From: Marinobacterium jannaschii DSM 6295
GTDB taxonomy: Bacteria > Pseudomonadota > Gammaproteobacteria > Pseudomonadales > Balneatricaceae
Assembly (NCBI RefSeq): GCF_000620085.1
Contig: NZ_JHVJ01000005.1
Span: forward strand, 248,001-312,000
Reading direction: 5' to 3'
Length of the DNA stretch: 64,000 nucleotides
Part shown: piece by piece, positions 35,727 through 45,427 of the stretch
Layout of the letters: each line of letters opens with the position of its first letter
Numbering within the stretch: the stretch's first letter is position 1
Made by a program: the position numbers and the translations under genes
The notes under the pieces: generated by a model
The model's input: only the letters and a program-made list of their open reading frames with translations
What the model was told of the DNA's origin: nothing
Database searches by the model: none

Positions 35727-38700
35727 TTAACTCATTGGTAACGACACCGTAAAACAGGCACCTTCACCCAATGCAGAACTGGCACTGATAGTACCACCAT
35801 GCTGTTCAACCACAGTTTTACAGATCGAAAGACCAATCCCTGTTCCCTCAAACTGGGCCTTGGAAACCAATCGCTGAAACGGGGCGAAAATCCGATCAGC
35901 AAAGGCCGGATCAAAACCGATACCATTATCCCGAACATCGATCACACAATAATCGCGTTCGATTTCGTAGCTGATTGCAATATCCGGCTGTTCCTTATCG
36001 GTATACTTACAGGCATTACCAATCAGGTTCTGGAATAGATGGGTCAATAAGTTCCTGTCGCCACGCAACAGTGGTAATTCAACGGTTGATATCCTGATAC
36101 TCTTTTCAAGAATGACAGGAGATAAGGTTGTTAATACTGATTCGATAATTTCATTAATATTGACGTCATCAACGGCTTTCTTTTCAGAAGTCACTCGCGA
36201 GTAAGTAATGATATCGTCGATCAGCTCCCCTAGGCCGTCGGTATTCTCTTTCAGTGCACGAATCTCACTTTCAATAGCGTCACTATCACCTTGCTTAATC
36301 GCGTGCTCCAGGAACCCGAGGTAACTTTGAATATGGCGAAGCGGTGCCTTCATATCATGGGAAACAATATGGGCAAACTGTTCCAAAAGCTGATTAGAAC
36401 GTTCAAGGTCTGATGCCTGCTGGCTCAACTGTCCCTCAACCAGTTTCTGACGGCTGAAGTCCATTAGTATGCCAGTGAAGCGGCTGGATTCTTTCTCTGT
36501 GCCATGCATAACCCGGCCTTTACAGATCATCCACTGTTCCTGCCCGTCTTTACATACAAACCTAAGAACTTCCTGCAGGCTGCGCCCATCGGCCGCTCCT
36601 TCCCTAACCCGGTTTTTAAAGGTATCAACCTGGTCTCCCAGCAGTTGATTCAGATCCGGGAGCTCTTCGGAGTATCCAAGTTGTTGCAGGAATGTCTGAG
36701 AGAAATAACTTTCGTCACTCTCCATTGTCCACTCGAAGTAGCCATCAGAGATAGCATCCAGAGTGCTGTGGAAGCGCCGCTGTGTCTGCTCCAAAGCGTT
36801 TTGTAAGACTCTGTAGCGCGTAATATTGGTAAACGTCAGCACGATTCCACTATTGCAGGGTAATAATTCTCCGTCTTCCTGGCTCCTCATGGCTTCATCA
36901 CGCTGATGCGCATTAATACGGATCAGGTAGACCGAACCATCTTCATCCACCAACTCACGCTCAACAAGCCCGCCTCCTTTAAATACAGCGTAGATATCTT
37001 GCTGAAGCTGACTAACAATCCGTCCAGATGCCGCCGAAAATGGCCGGCCGAAGTCATCATCAATCAGATTAAACAAATGGGCAGCTGCAGGTGACAGCTT
37101 ACGTACGCGCAGGCGATCGTCTAGAAAGAGAATGCCTATATTGGATTCTTCGATGATGCTGCGCTCGTCGGACTTCAACTGGCTGCGCTCACGCTCTTTC
37201 TTCTGGAACTCGTTATTGACTGTAAACAGCTCTTCGTTAACCGACTGAAGCTCTTCGTTGGTACTTTGCAGTTCCTCATTCGAGGCCATCAACTCTTCGT
37301 TTGCCGCCTGCAATTCTTCATTGCTGGCTTCAAGTTCTTCGACCGTGGACTGAAGGCTCTCCTGCGTATACTTCAGCTCATCTTCGAGTTCTCTTATCCT
37401 GGCTGTGGTTACAAGTGCAGAAACCTCCCCTACCACTTCACCCGCCTCATTACCTGACGCCTCAAGACAACTTTCCTGAGAATTCCGTAGTGAGATAATG
37501 ACGTAGCTCTGGTCGCCTGAGGCTTCGGACAGAAGATGCATCTCTATATCCACCGGCTCGGCAGTACTAAACCCAGTCACCGCTCTGGATTTAAGCGGAT
37601 TACCTGTCCGCACAACCTGCTGTAGCATCTGGCTGACTACGGCTTTTGCCTGATCCTTCACCATCGCGCGAATATTCAGCGATACTGCACCAAAAGATAT
37701 CGACAGGAAGTCTCCTGCATCACCAAATACATGGAGTACATCTCCGGACTGGTCAACCAGTATGCTGGCCGGCACGTAGCGCTGTAGCAGTATCTCCATT
37801 GCCTTTTTGCTTTTAACACTCATCACCCTGCCCGAGGCGCTGGCCTTGAGAGCACGGGAAGGCTTCGGAGATACGGTTAACGGCATATCAATTCGTCTGG
37901 AGGAGTCACGGCTTTTACGAAATATGCGGCGATTTGAATCGATACCATGAAAGTCTGAAGAATGATTTCCGATAGACTCGCTCGGACCAAGAAACATAAT
38001 TCCCTGATTCATTAGCGAAAAGCTCAGCAGGCTTAACACCCGCTGTTGCGCAACATTGTTAAAATAGATGAGCAGGTTGCGGCAGTTTACGATCTGAGTG
38101 CGGGTAAATGGCGGATCTTTCAACAGGTTATGCTGGGCAAAAACGATGGGCTTACGAATTTCTGCATTGACCTGATAACTGCCGGAAGACAGGGGCGTAA
38201 AAAAGCGCTTACGGTAACTGTCTTCCAGACCGAGCATTTCATCTTCCCGATATATCCCGGTAGCCGCAGTCTGGATGGAGCGGGAGTGAATATCAGTTGC
38301 AAAAATCTTGAATGGTTTCTTTCCGTAAGGTGATTCCGCCATCACCTCTGTCATTAACATTGCCATGCTGTAGGCTTCCTGGCCGGTAGCACAAGCGGCA
38401 ACCCAGATGCGGATTTCGGCTTCGTCCTGAAAATGCTCCAGCATCTTCGGCAACTCAGCCCTCAATGACTTGAAGGCCCCACTATCCCTGAAGAAGCGGG
38501 TAACGCCAATCAACAGATCTCGATAGAGCAACTCAAGCTCATCGTGATTTGAAACCAGAACATTTATATATTCACGTAACGAACTGGCCTTTCGGTATGC
38601 CAGTCGCCGCTCTAACCGTCGCGTAATCGTAGAAGGTTTATATTGTGAGAAATCCAGATCGAAGCGGCTGTGTAGCAGAATCAGTATTTCTGAAAACTCC

Positions 38701-39380
38701 CCGACTTCAGGATCGATACTGCCTTGCTCGATCTGCTGTTCGACAGTTGCTGTACGCTTAGAGTATTTAATCAGAGCCTCGGGAATCCGCTCTGGTGACA
38801 GCACCAGGTCAACCTTATTGGTCGCGATTGCGTTGCTAGGCATTGAATCGAAGCGGCAACTGTCCGGCTCCTGTGCAATGACAAAGCCACCACAGTCATG
38901 GACCAATGGCACACCTTTACTGCCATCTGATCCGGTACCGGACAGCACGATGGCAATACATTTTTCCTCGTAGGTCTCGGCCAGAGAGCGGAAAAACGTA
39001 TTGATCGGCAGATTTACAAAATCACCGCTTTCCCGCTCGGTCAGGTAAAGCCGCCCATTTGCGGCGATCATCTCTTTCTTTGGCGGTAACAGATAGATGG
39101 AGTCAGCTTCTAGCGGCATCTGGTCGGCAGCAACCCTGATTGGAATCATGGTCTTTCGCGCCAAAAGTTCATCCATCATGCTTTTGTAATCGGGCGATAG
39201 ATGCTGGATGATTACAAAGGCCATACCCGTCTGAAACGGCATGCTGCTAAATAACTCCTCCAGGGCTTCCAGCCCCCCTGCAGACGCCCCTATACCAACC
39301 ACATACTCCGGTGGCTCGCCCAGCAAATTTGTTTCAGCCGTTACAGCTTCTTCGTAGGTCGATGAGGTATCATTTGGCAT
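35727..39380 (-). CDS. CheB-CheR-PAS-histidine kinase fusion protein
   Basis: The 1,217-residue multidomain protein starts with a CheB methylesterase domain at about 20-205 ('GIGASAGGLEALEEL', 'VLSGTGSDGSKG'). A CheR domain follows at about 215-480 ('WVAACATGQEAYSMAMLM', 'FATDIHSRSIQ', 'NCRNLLIYFNN'), then a coiled coil with 'ASNEELQAANEEL' repeats at about 640-720. PAS-type regions occupy about 725-960, and a kinase core ends the protein ('VSHDMKAPLRHIQSYL', His near 1008; 'NLIGNACKYTD'; 'GTGIGLSICK'). I prefer the ATG at 39380, which has AAGGGA upstream, over one 24 bases earlier. It overlaps the upstream receiver gene by 11 bases. Such fusions couple protein methylation to kinase signalling. 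Confidence 0.94.
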   Translation of the reverse strand: MPNDTSSTYEEAVTAETNLLGEPPEYVVGIGASAGGLEALEELFSSMPFQTGMAFVIIQHLSPDYKSMMDELLARKTMIPIRVAADQMPLEADSIYLLPPKKEMIAANGRLYLTERESGDFVNLPINTFFRSLAETYEEKCIAIVLSGTGSDGSKGVPLVHDCGGFVIAQEPDSCRFDSMPSNAIATNKVDLVLSPERIPEALIKYSKRTATVEQQIEQGSIDPEVGEFSEILILLHSRFDLDFSQYKPSTITRRLERRLAYRKASSLREYINVLVSNHDELELLYRDLLIGVTRFFRDSGAFKSLRAELPKMLEHFQDEAEIRIWVAACATGQEAYSMAMLMTEVMAESPYGKKPFKIFATDIHSRSIQTAATGIYREDEMLGLEDSYRKRFFTPLSSGSYQVNAEIRKPIVFAQHNLLKDPPFTRTQIVNCRNLLIYFNNVAQQRVLSLLSFSLMNQGIMFLGPSESIGNHSSDFHGIDSNRRIFRKSRDSSRRIDMPLTVSPKPSRALKASASGRVMSVKSKKAMEILLQRYVPASILVDQSGDVLHVFGDAGDFLSISFGAVSLNIRAMVKDQAKAVVSQMLQQVVRTGNPLKSRAVTGFSTAEPVDIEMHLLSEASGDQSYVIISLRNSQESCLEASGNEAGEVVGEVSALVTTARIRELEDELKYTQESLQSTVEELEASNEELQAANEELMASNEELQSTNEELQSVNEELFTVNNEFQKKERERSQLKSDERSIIEESNIGILFLDDRLRVRKLSPAAAHLFNLIDDDFGRPFSAASGRIVSQLQQDIYAVFKGGGLVERELVDEDGSVYLIRINAHQRDEAMRSQEDGELLPCNSGIVLTFTNITRYRVLQNALEQTQRRFHSTLDAISDGYFEWTMESDESYFSQTFLQQLGYSEELPDLNQLLGDQVDTFKNRVREGAADGRSLQEVLRFVCKDGQEQWMICKGRVMHGTEKESSRFTGILMDFSRQKLVEGQLSQQASDLERSNQLLEQFAHIVSHDMKAPLRHIQSYLGFLEHAIKQGDSDAIESEIRALKENTDGLGELIDDIITYSRVTSEKKAVDDVNINEIIESVLTTLSPVILEKSIRISTVELPLLRGDRNLLTHLFQNLIGNACKYTDKEQPDIAISYEIERDYCVIDVRDNGIGFDPAFADRIFAPFQRLVSKAQFEGTGIGLSICKTVVEQHGGTISASSALGEGACFTVSLPMS

Positions 39381-39930
39381 CTCGGATCCCTTGCCAGCTG
39401 GCATCCAGTTCTTTTAGTTGCAGGGACAGTTCAGTCAGCTCATTGCAGTAATGTTGTAAGCCTTCTTTCCCTAGCAAAGCATCCAATGGCATGATAACTC
39501 CGGTACCCAGGTTATTCAGGTGCTGCTCGACTTTCTCAATCGACTTGATCCGGCGCGCCTGTTGCACGATAAAACTGACTTTACGGTACACCGTTTGGGG
39601 ATCAAGCGGCTTTAGCAAAAAGTCCACCGCGCCATACTGATAGGCTTTAAGTGTCTCGTTTTCACTAAACACTTTTCCGGTGATCATAATGACCGGAATC
39701 TTTGCATGGGCCGGTGCATTTCGCAGTGTCTTCAAAAACTCGAAGCCGTCCATTTCCGGCATACTTACATCCAACAGTACGCAATCGACGGACCGGTTAA
39801 GCATGATAAGCAAGGCTTCTTTTGCGGACGTAGCTTTTATAAATTTTGCATCGATTGTGCCAAGTACATCTTCCAGCGCCAGCAGGCTCGATATCTGATC
39901 ATCAACCGCTAAGATCTGAATGGGACTCAT
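39370..39930 (-). CDS. Response regulator with short C-terminal extension
   Basis: The 186-residue protein has a receiver at about 5-125 ('ILAVDDQISS', 'DCVLLDVSMPEMDGF' with the phospho-acceptor, 'VIMITGKV', 'DFLLKPLD'). A predicted helical tail of about 60 residues follows ('KSIEKVEQHLNNLG', 'LSLQLKELDASW') and may dimerise or bind the downstream fusion kinase. Its stop overlaps the fusion's start, which points to translational coupling. Confidence 0.9.
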   Translation of the reverse strand: MSPIQILAVDDQISSLLALEDVLGTIDAKFIKATSAKEALLIMLNRSVDCVLLDVSMPEMDGFEFLKTLRNAPAHAKIPVIMITGKVFSENETLKAYQYGAVDFLLKPLDPQTVYRKVSFIVQQARRIKSIEKVEQHLNNLGTGVIMPLDALLGKEGLQHYCNELTELSLQLKELDASWQGIRDAK

Positions 39931-40139
39931 CCTTACCTTCCCGAATTTATAGTAATTTTGATGGATTACAGCTTAAAACACCGCGTAAAAATCAGCATAT
40001 AAAAACATGCGACTTACAATAAACGCCTTAGCCTAAGCTCCAATGCATATATTCCTTTACCTACAACCTTACATAGAACACATTATTCCAGCAGAAACAA
40101 CACCTTAACCTACAAAAATCAAAAACCACTAACTATAAA

Positions 40140-41927
40140 CTAGCTGCAAACACAACCTTCGCCAGCATTCAGACCGTAGAACGAAACTGCCTTATCGGGC
40201 TGCATCGGCTGCGCTATGTAGAAGCCCTGCACATAGTCACATCCCAGAGAGACCGCGATACGGTATTCTTCTTTCCTCTCTATACCTTCAGCGACCACTT
40301 CAATACCCAACCGGTGTGCCATTTCCACTATACCTGCAATAACTGCCTGACTTTTTTTATTCAAATCAAGGTGATCGATAAAAGCACGGTCCAGCTTAAG
40401 CATATCAAGCGGCAGGCTTAGGAGTTTCATAACGGAGGAGTGGTCGGTGCTGAAGTCATCTAACGCAACCTTGACGCCTTCCGCCCTGAGTCGCTGCAAC
40501 TGATCCCTGCACATAGCCGAGCATTGAACGATCTGTCGCTCTGTTAACTCTATGCAGATGGCGTCAACCGGAAGGGCTTTTTCAATAAGACAGTCTAAAA
40601 ATGAGTCTATAAAGTCATTCTCAGCCAGCTGGGATGCGGTAACATTAATTGAAAATATGCTTATCTCTCTGCCTTTACTTATAGATCCATGGTACAGATC
40701 TGCCACATCAGAAATAACAGCCCAGGTAATACTATTCGCAACAGGTTTGCTATCAGCGAGTGGAATAAAGTCGGAGGGAGGTACTCTTCCAATAACCGGG
40801 GAGGACCAGCGAACCAAAGCCTCCATAATCCCAACCTTATCTTTACTGGTTGATACTATCGGCTGAAAACAGCAGCTCAATTCTGAATTGGCAATAGCGT
40901 TATCCAATTCATTTTCTATCTTTTCTTTCTTTGATATTCTGTTGGCAATGCTGTCCGTGAAAAAGCACAACGGATGATTGTGATTACTTTTGGCTTCATA
41001 CATTGCACAATCGGCCTGCTTAACCAACTGGTCGAGCGATTTGGCAAGGGGATAGAAAGAGACTCCAATAGATGCCGCCGTTGTGATGCTGTGATCTTCG
41101 ATCACAAAAGGCTGATCAAATACCGATAACACTCTGTTTATCAATGGATGAATCTGTTCCCTGCTATCAAGACAGTCAGTGATTATGACAAACTCATCGC
41201 CTCCAAGCCTCGACAGAAAATCTGTATCACGAACAACATTCTCCAGCCTTCGGGACATCTGCTTTAGCAACTCGTCGCCAATCAGGTGTCCATAGGTATC
41301 ATTTATTCTCTTGAAACCGTTGAGATCAAAGAATAACAGTGCAACCTGCTTTTTGGCCCGGTCTGCGCGATGCAGTATGCGTGTAGAAGCATCATGAAAA
41401 TAGGATCGATTAGGAAGGCCTGTTAAAGGATCATGCCGTACCATGGCCTCTAGCTGAACATTCCTATAGGTTGATTCATCCAGAGCTTCTTTTAGCTTGG
41501 ACTCTATCAGCTTCTGGTCCACAGCATATTCTAAACTCCTGGCAAGAACCTCCGGTGTAATATTGTTTTTGGTAAGGTAGTCCAGAGCGCCTTCTTTAAT
41601 AGACTCAACGGCCACACTTAAGTCCTGCTGGCCTGTTAATACTACTATTGGTAAATCTGGGTACTTCTCTGATAAATGCGTAATGTTTTTAACGCCTGAA
41701 GGACCGGGCAGGTTCATATCCAGAATAAGTGCGCGAAATTCTCTTTCCTCAACTGCCTCGACAATTTTGTCATAACAATCAACGCAGACGATGGAACAGG
41801 CACCTTTAAACGCCTGCCTTAGCATTTCACTTACAATTTCAACATCACTCGGATTATCTTCGGCCATCAAGAATACTTTATTCTCACTATGACGAATAAA
41901 ATCCACTGAGCTTTCCCTTGCCATCAT
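40140..41927 (-). CDS. REC-GGDEF-EAL cyclic-di-GMP regulator
   Basis: The 595-residue protein has a receiver at 15-140 ('LMAEDNPSDVE', 'LILDMNLPGPSG', 'VVLTGQQD'), a GGDEF domain at about 165-325 with an intact 'RLGGDEFVII', and an EAL domain at about 340-580. The EAL domain shows 'MEALVRW', 'IELTER', 'LDDFSTDHSS', 'KLDRAFID' and 'VVAEGIE'. Both catalytic signatures are largely intact, although loop 6 deviates (STDHSS against GTGYSS). It could make or break c-di-GMP under receiver control. It lies upstream of the receiver and fusion genes with a 209-base gap. Confidence 0.94.
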   Translation of the reverse strand: MMARESSVDFIRHSENKVFLMAEDNPSDVEIVSEMLRQAFKGACSIVCVDCYDKIVEAVEEREFRALILDMNLPGPSGVKNITHLSEKYPDLPIVVLTGQQDLSVAVESIKEGALDYLTKNNITPEVLARSLEYAVDQKLIESKLKEALDESTYRNVQLEAMVRHDPLTGLPNRSYFHDASTRILHRADRAKKQVALLFFDLNGFKRINDTYGHLIGDELLKQMSRRLENVVRDTDFLSRLGGDEFVIITDCLDSREQIHPLINRVLSVFDQPFVIEDHSITTAASIGVSFYPLAKSLDQLVKQADCAMYEAKSNHNHPLCFFTDSIANRISKKEKIENELDNAIANSELSCCFQPIVSTSKDKVGIMEALVRWSSPVIGRVPPSDFIPLADSKPVANSITWAVISDVADLYHGSISKGREISIFSINVTASQLAENDFIDSFLDCLIEKALPVDAICIELTERQIVQCSAMCRDQLQRLRAEGVKVALDDFSTDHSSVMKLLSLPLDMLKLDRAFIDHLDLNKKSQAVIAGIVEMAHRLGIEVVAEGIERKEEYRIAVSLGCDYVQGFYIAQPMQPDKAVSFYGLNAGEGCVCS

Positions 41928-42120
41928 TAGGACACCTGACTCAAATAACCCAACAGCACCAAATAAAACTATTTCATACTAAATAACCAACGCCTTCCAG
42001 TTAACTTAAAGTACACCTAACAAAATCCAGAGCAGCCATAAAAATCATTTTCCGATATTTCAATATCACTTAAACACCATGCCACTACCATTTATACAAA
42101 TTAAAATTAGACACCTTGAA

Positions 42121-42858
42121 TCAGTCATTGCCGGATTTCCTGAATCGGGAGGCAGGTATATTTAGAATGGCGACCAAGCCACCCTGACTGGAAGTAGTGA
42201 ATGACATCCCACCACCATGTAACTGCGCAATGCGCTCGCAATAAGCGAGCCCCATCCCTGGTCGCGCCCCTGAGGGATCTATACGTTTGAAAGGCAGTGT
42301 AAGCAATGGCTGCAATTCGGCGGCAACACCCATGCCATTATCTTCAACAGCCAAGGTGAACTCCTTGTCTGTTATAGACGCGGTGACAATTATGACTGAA
42401 TGATGGCCTGTATCGGCTGTTTGATAACGAAGTGCGTTATCCAACAGACAATGTAGTAACTGCTGCCACTGAGACTGACAGCCATAAATGTCTGTCGAGC
42501 TGACGCGGACTTCGATACTGATAGGCTTTGCCGCTTTCTGTAGATCGAAATTCTCTACTACCCGAGCAAGCACAGCATCAAGCGAAAACCAGCCGTGATG
42601 ACTTCCTTCACGTCCCAGGCGTGAATATATACTCAACGCTTCCAGCATCTGTTGGGCATTAACGCCATTTTCGTTAATAATCTGAAGCCAGTGACGCTGC
42701 TTCTGCGGTAAATCATCCGCGGCGGACTGTTGTAACAAGGAAGAAAATTGAACAATGGCGCGAAGCGGTGCCCCCATATCGTGAGCAAGTACATTGACCA
42801 GCTCCTGCATCTGGGCAACAGATTGCGCATCCCTCATCGCTTCCGGATTGCTGTTCAT
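42121..42858 (-). CDS. Small soluble histidine kinase
   Basis: The 245-residue protein has only a kinase core. The HisKA box is 'VLAHDMGAPLRAIVQFSSLL' (His near residue 26). HATPase motifs are 'LLHCLLDNALRY', 'VEDNGMGV' and 'GMGLAYCERIAQLHGG'. There is no sensor or membrane region, so it must be recruited by a partner, for example the REC-GGDEF-EAL protein encoded 193 bases downstream. A GGGAGA site precedes the ATG. Confidence 0.9.
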   Translation of the reverse strand: MNSNPEAMRDAQSVAQMQELVNVLAHDMGAPLRAIVQFSSLLQQSAADDLPQKQRHWLQIINENGVNAQQMLEALSIYSRLGREGSHHGWFSLDAVLARVVENFDLQKAAKPISIEVRVSSTDIYGCQSQWQQLLHCLLDNALRYQTADTGHHSVIIVTASITDKEFTLAVEDNGMGVAAELQPLLTLPFKRIDPSGARPGMGLAYCERIAQLHGGGMSFTTSSQGGLVAILNIPASRFRKSGND

Positions 42859-43353
42859 GCAATCATCTCCCTGTGACCTTACTGATTCCCTGAACGTTGA
42901 ACCGATCCAGTATCAAATTTCAGCTTAGCATAGGATTTTCCAAGCGCCCGGCGAATCATCAAGTTCTGGAATATAGGAGAGAAAGCGCAGAACTCCTAGC
43001 ACCTCAGAGACAGCCATTCCGGAGCTTTCGTGATGATTGAATTCCATACTAACTATCACCGATGAAGCGCCTCAAACGGCCCCATCACCAAGTAACGTTG
43101 ATTGCGGAGAGGCAATGCGAATTGATAGCTACCGCTCAACAAGTATCAGAGTAAATGCGGTCAATGAAATCCAGCACAGGATCTAACTCCAGCGGCCGAA
43201 AGCGCACAGGGTAAAGAGAGATACGAAGAAAGCTAAGGATGGCGCGGCCACGCGAAGCTGCGATCTTGAAGCGCGATAGCAGTTTAGGAAAACGGGAAGA
43301 ACTGTCTATGCAGACTTATGATACAAACGACAACAAGGAGGGGTAGAAATGGA
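42859..43353. other. Intergenic region between kinase and SRP RNA
   Basis: About 500 bases contain no recognisable gene on either strand. The promoter of the small kinase gene should be here, but I cannot pick one out reliably. Confidence 0.5.
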
Positions 43354-43463
43354 GATGGCCCCGCCAGCCACATCCCGGCACACAAATCCACCGCTGTGGC
43401 TGCTCCCTTCCGGGCCTGACCAGGTTCACGGCTTATCGTTGCGGGAGGACCAACAGGGCCACC
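43354..43463 (-). ncRNA. ffs: Signal recognition particle RNA (4.5S type)
   Basis: The minus strand reads GGTGGCCCTGTTGGTCCTCC at the 5' end. It continues with the conserved SRP apical core 'CAGGCCCGGAAGGGAGCAGCC' in a slightly variant form, followed by 'GTGTGCCGGGATGTGGCTGG' and a 3' end that pairs with the 5' end (GGTGGCCC with GGGCCATC). This matches the E. coli 4.5S layout and a length near 110. Exact ends are estimated from the terminal stem. Confidence 0.93.
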
Positions 43464-43502
43464 ATAACGCGTCTCTGAGATGTCGTCTCAGGACAGGGGC
43501 GT

Positions 43503-43530
43503 AGTATACAGTCGAATCTCGGAGATGCAA
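43503..43530 (-). promoter_or_regulatory. Sigma-70-type promoter for the SRP RNA
   Basis: On the minus strand TTGCAT (43525-43530) and TATACT (43503-43508) are separated by 16 bases. Transcription would begin near 43496. A small CTGAGA/TCTCAG hairpin lies between that point and the mature 5' end, which suggests a processed leader. Confidence 0.6.
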
Positions 43531-43703
43531 CAGGAATATCGCTTTATTTTTAATAAGTTACCAATCAGGTCAATTCCTGTACAACTACTGGCTAGCGTTT
43601 AGACGTTGCGGCGTGGATTGCCTGTATCAGGTAGATAAACCTCAGCTCGCGACGGTCCAGACTGGCATTGCTGGTCGCTTCTTTATCGTCCGTGTTTACA
43701 GTT

Positions 43704-43865
43704 TTAACGGCAGGAGCGACAAAAGTCGTCCTCCTGAATCAGGCTCTGGACGGCAGGAGGTAATTTACCCACTTCAGACTCACTCTGCTCGGTAGCAGCC
43801 TGGGCCGGAATGGTCAGCAACGCCAGCGCGGCGATGGCAATCAGCAGGAACTTGAAGAGCTTCAT
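43704..43865 (-). CDS. Small exported peptide (53 residues)
   Basis: This minus-strand ORF has a GAGGTG site 6 bases before the ATG. It has a textbook signal peptide (MKLFKFLLIAIAALALLTIP, then AQAA) and a mature part of about 29 residues that is acidic and ends 'DDFCRSCR', with a CxxC-like pair of cysteines. I recognise no family. It lies between the SRP RNA and the DUF3422 gene on the same strand. The start signal, signal peptide and cysteine pair support a real secreted peptide. Confidence 0.55.
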   Translation of the reverse strand: MKLFKFLLIAIAALALLTIPAQAATEQSESEVGKLPPAVQSLIQEDDFCRSCR

Positions 43866-43952
43866 ATCAGGCACCTCTTCTTCAAGGCGGTTTGTAGCTC
43901 TTTAGACCCTCTGTCACTAAATAAATTGCGTCCCGGCCTGTCGGGCTATCCC

Positions 43953-45239
43953 CTAGTCTTCGCCATAGTGCTTAAGCAGGTTGCGAACGTACCACCAGAG
44001 AACACCGGCAATCAGAGGAACTGAAAAGCTCAGTACCATTAATGCGGTATCACGCATATCATCCGCCTGAACCGTATTGCGCAGGGTGCGCTCAATCAGG
44101 TCGAAAGCGTAATATGTCACCACAATAATAGTAAAACTTTCCAGTTTAGCCTGCATACGCAGCTGGCGCCGGGCGCGGCCGTTAAGCGCTTCGAGCAGGT
44201 CACGGTTCTGTTGTTCGACCGAGAGGTCAACCTGAGAGCGGATCAGTTCGGTGACCCGGGCAATTCGTTTCGACAGCCGTTCGATGCGCGCTCCGGCAGC
44301 GAGGCAGGTACGGCGTGCGGGCTCAAGTCGACGTTCCATAAACTGGGCAACGGTCTGATACCCCTCGACACGCACTTCTCGCAGCTCGGTGATTCGCTTA
44401 TCCAGCATGGCGAAGTAGGCTTCCGATGCGCCAAACCGGTTTGCAGTATCTGCCGCCAGCTCTTCTACATTGGCGGCCAACAGGGTCAGTTCGGCAAGCA
44501 GTTTCTGGGCCGGGGCTGAATCTTCGCCCGACATCCGGTGGGTAATATCGGCCAGCTGGCGGTCCAGCTGCGTCACCTGAGGCATCGCGTCTGTCGCAGA
44601 TGGCAGGGCCAGCAGGGCCATGTGGCGGTAGGTCTCGACTTCACAGATCCTTTGTAACAGGCGGCCTGCCTGAAACGGCAGCAGCGCCCTGTCTTCCACC
44701 AACACCCGCACCCGGCCGGTATCCGGTCGCAGCACGAAATCAGTCCAGATACTGGCAGCCCCGCTCATCACCTCCGAACCGGATACCTGGTTATCGCCAA
44801 AAGATTCAACGTACCAGCCCTTCAGATCCGAGCGCTTCTTACGAAACACGATCTCGACACTGCACAGCACGGCGCCAGGCAGCTGCTCCTGCCATGCGTC
44901 AGGTATCTCCGGGGGATCGGCGTGACCAAAACTGTACAGCGTGAGGCTGTAAAACTCATTATGAGGTTCAAAGCGTAACGCTCCCTCTTTTGATGCAGCG
45001 TAAAAGAAGCCTCCGATCTGTTTCTCGATCTTCATCCCCATCTCTTCTGCCATACAGAGCATCAGTCCAACCATCTCCTGCATCCGCTCGCCATCCAGCA
45101 TAACCGCCATATGGGTAATGCTCAGGGGGGGATTCAGTTTAAGAAATGGCCGTGCGTGAACTTCGTTTGCCAGTTGAGTTTGAAGCGGGTGACTCTGCAT
45201 GCGTTGCGCTACCTGTCTCGGAAAAACTTCAGACGTCAT
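43953..45239 (-). CDS. DUF3422 family membrane protein
   Basis: The 428-residue protein matches DUF3422 with 'HPLQTQLANEVHARPFLKL' at the N-terminus, a long soluble region with coiled-coil character, and two C-terminal membrane helices ('FTIIVVTYYAFDLI' and 'VLSFSVPLIAGVLWWYV'). I chose the ATG at 45239 because the family domain begins about 15 residues later. A start 75 bases upstream is open but adds atypical sequence, and neither has a strong ribosome binding site. Function is unknown; the end resembles CorA-like or ubiquinol-linked membrane anchors only loosely. Confidence 0.85.
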   Translation of the reverse strand: MTSEVFPRQVAQRMQSHPLQTQLANEVHARPFLKLNPPLSITHMAVMLDGERMQEMVGLMLCMAEEMGMKIEKQIGGFFYAASKEGALRFEPHNEFYSLTLYSFGHADPPEIPDAWQEQLPGAVLCSVEIVFRKKRSDLKGWYVESFGDNQVSGSEVMSGAASIWTDFVLRPDTGRVRVLVEDRALLPFQAGRLLQRICEVETYRHMALLALPSATDAMPQVTQLDRQLADITHRMSGEDSAPAQKLLAELTLLAANVEELAADTANRFGASEAYFAMLDKRITELREVRVEGYQTVAQFMERRLEPARRTCLAAGARIERLSKRIARVTELIRSQVDLSVEQQNRDLLEALNGRARRQLRMQAKLESFTIIVVTYYAFDLIERTLRNTVQADDMRDTALMVLSFSVPLIAGVLWWYVRNLLKHYGED

Positions 45240-45427
45240 TGCAACATGTGCGTTATCAGGTCGCAAGTGTACTACCACTGTATACGCCAATTTTTTCAGC
45301 AAAATTACGCGCAACCAGGATTTTTAACAGCGATTTATTACCTTCCATAACTTTCAATTTAGGGATATTCCCCTAACGCTATACTTTAAAAGGCGACCCT
45401 CAGGCCAGCAGCCCAACCGGAGGCTTT

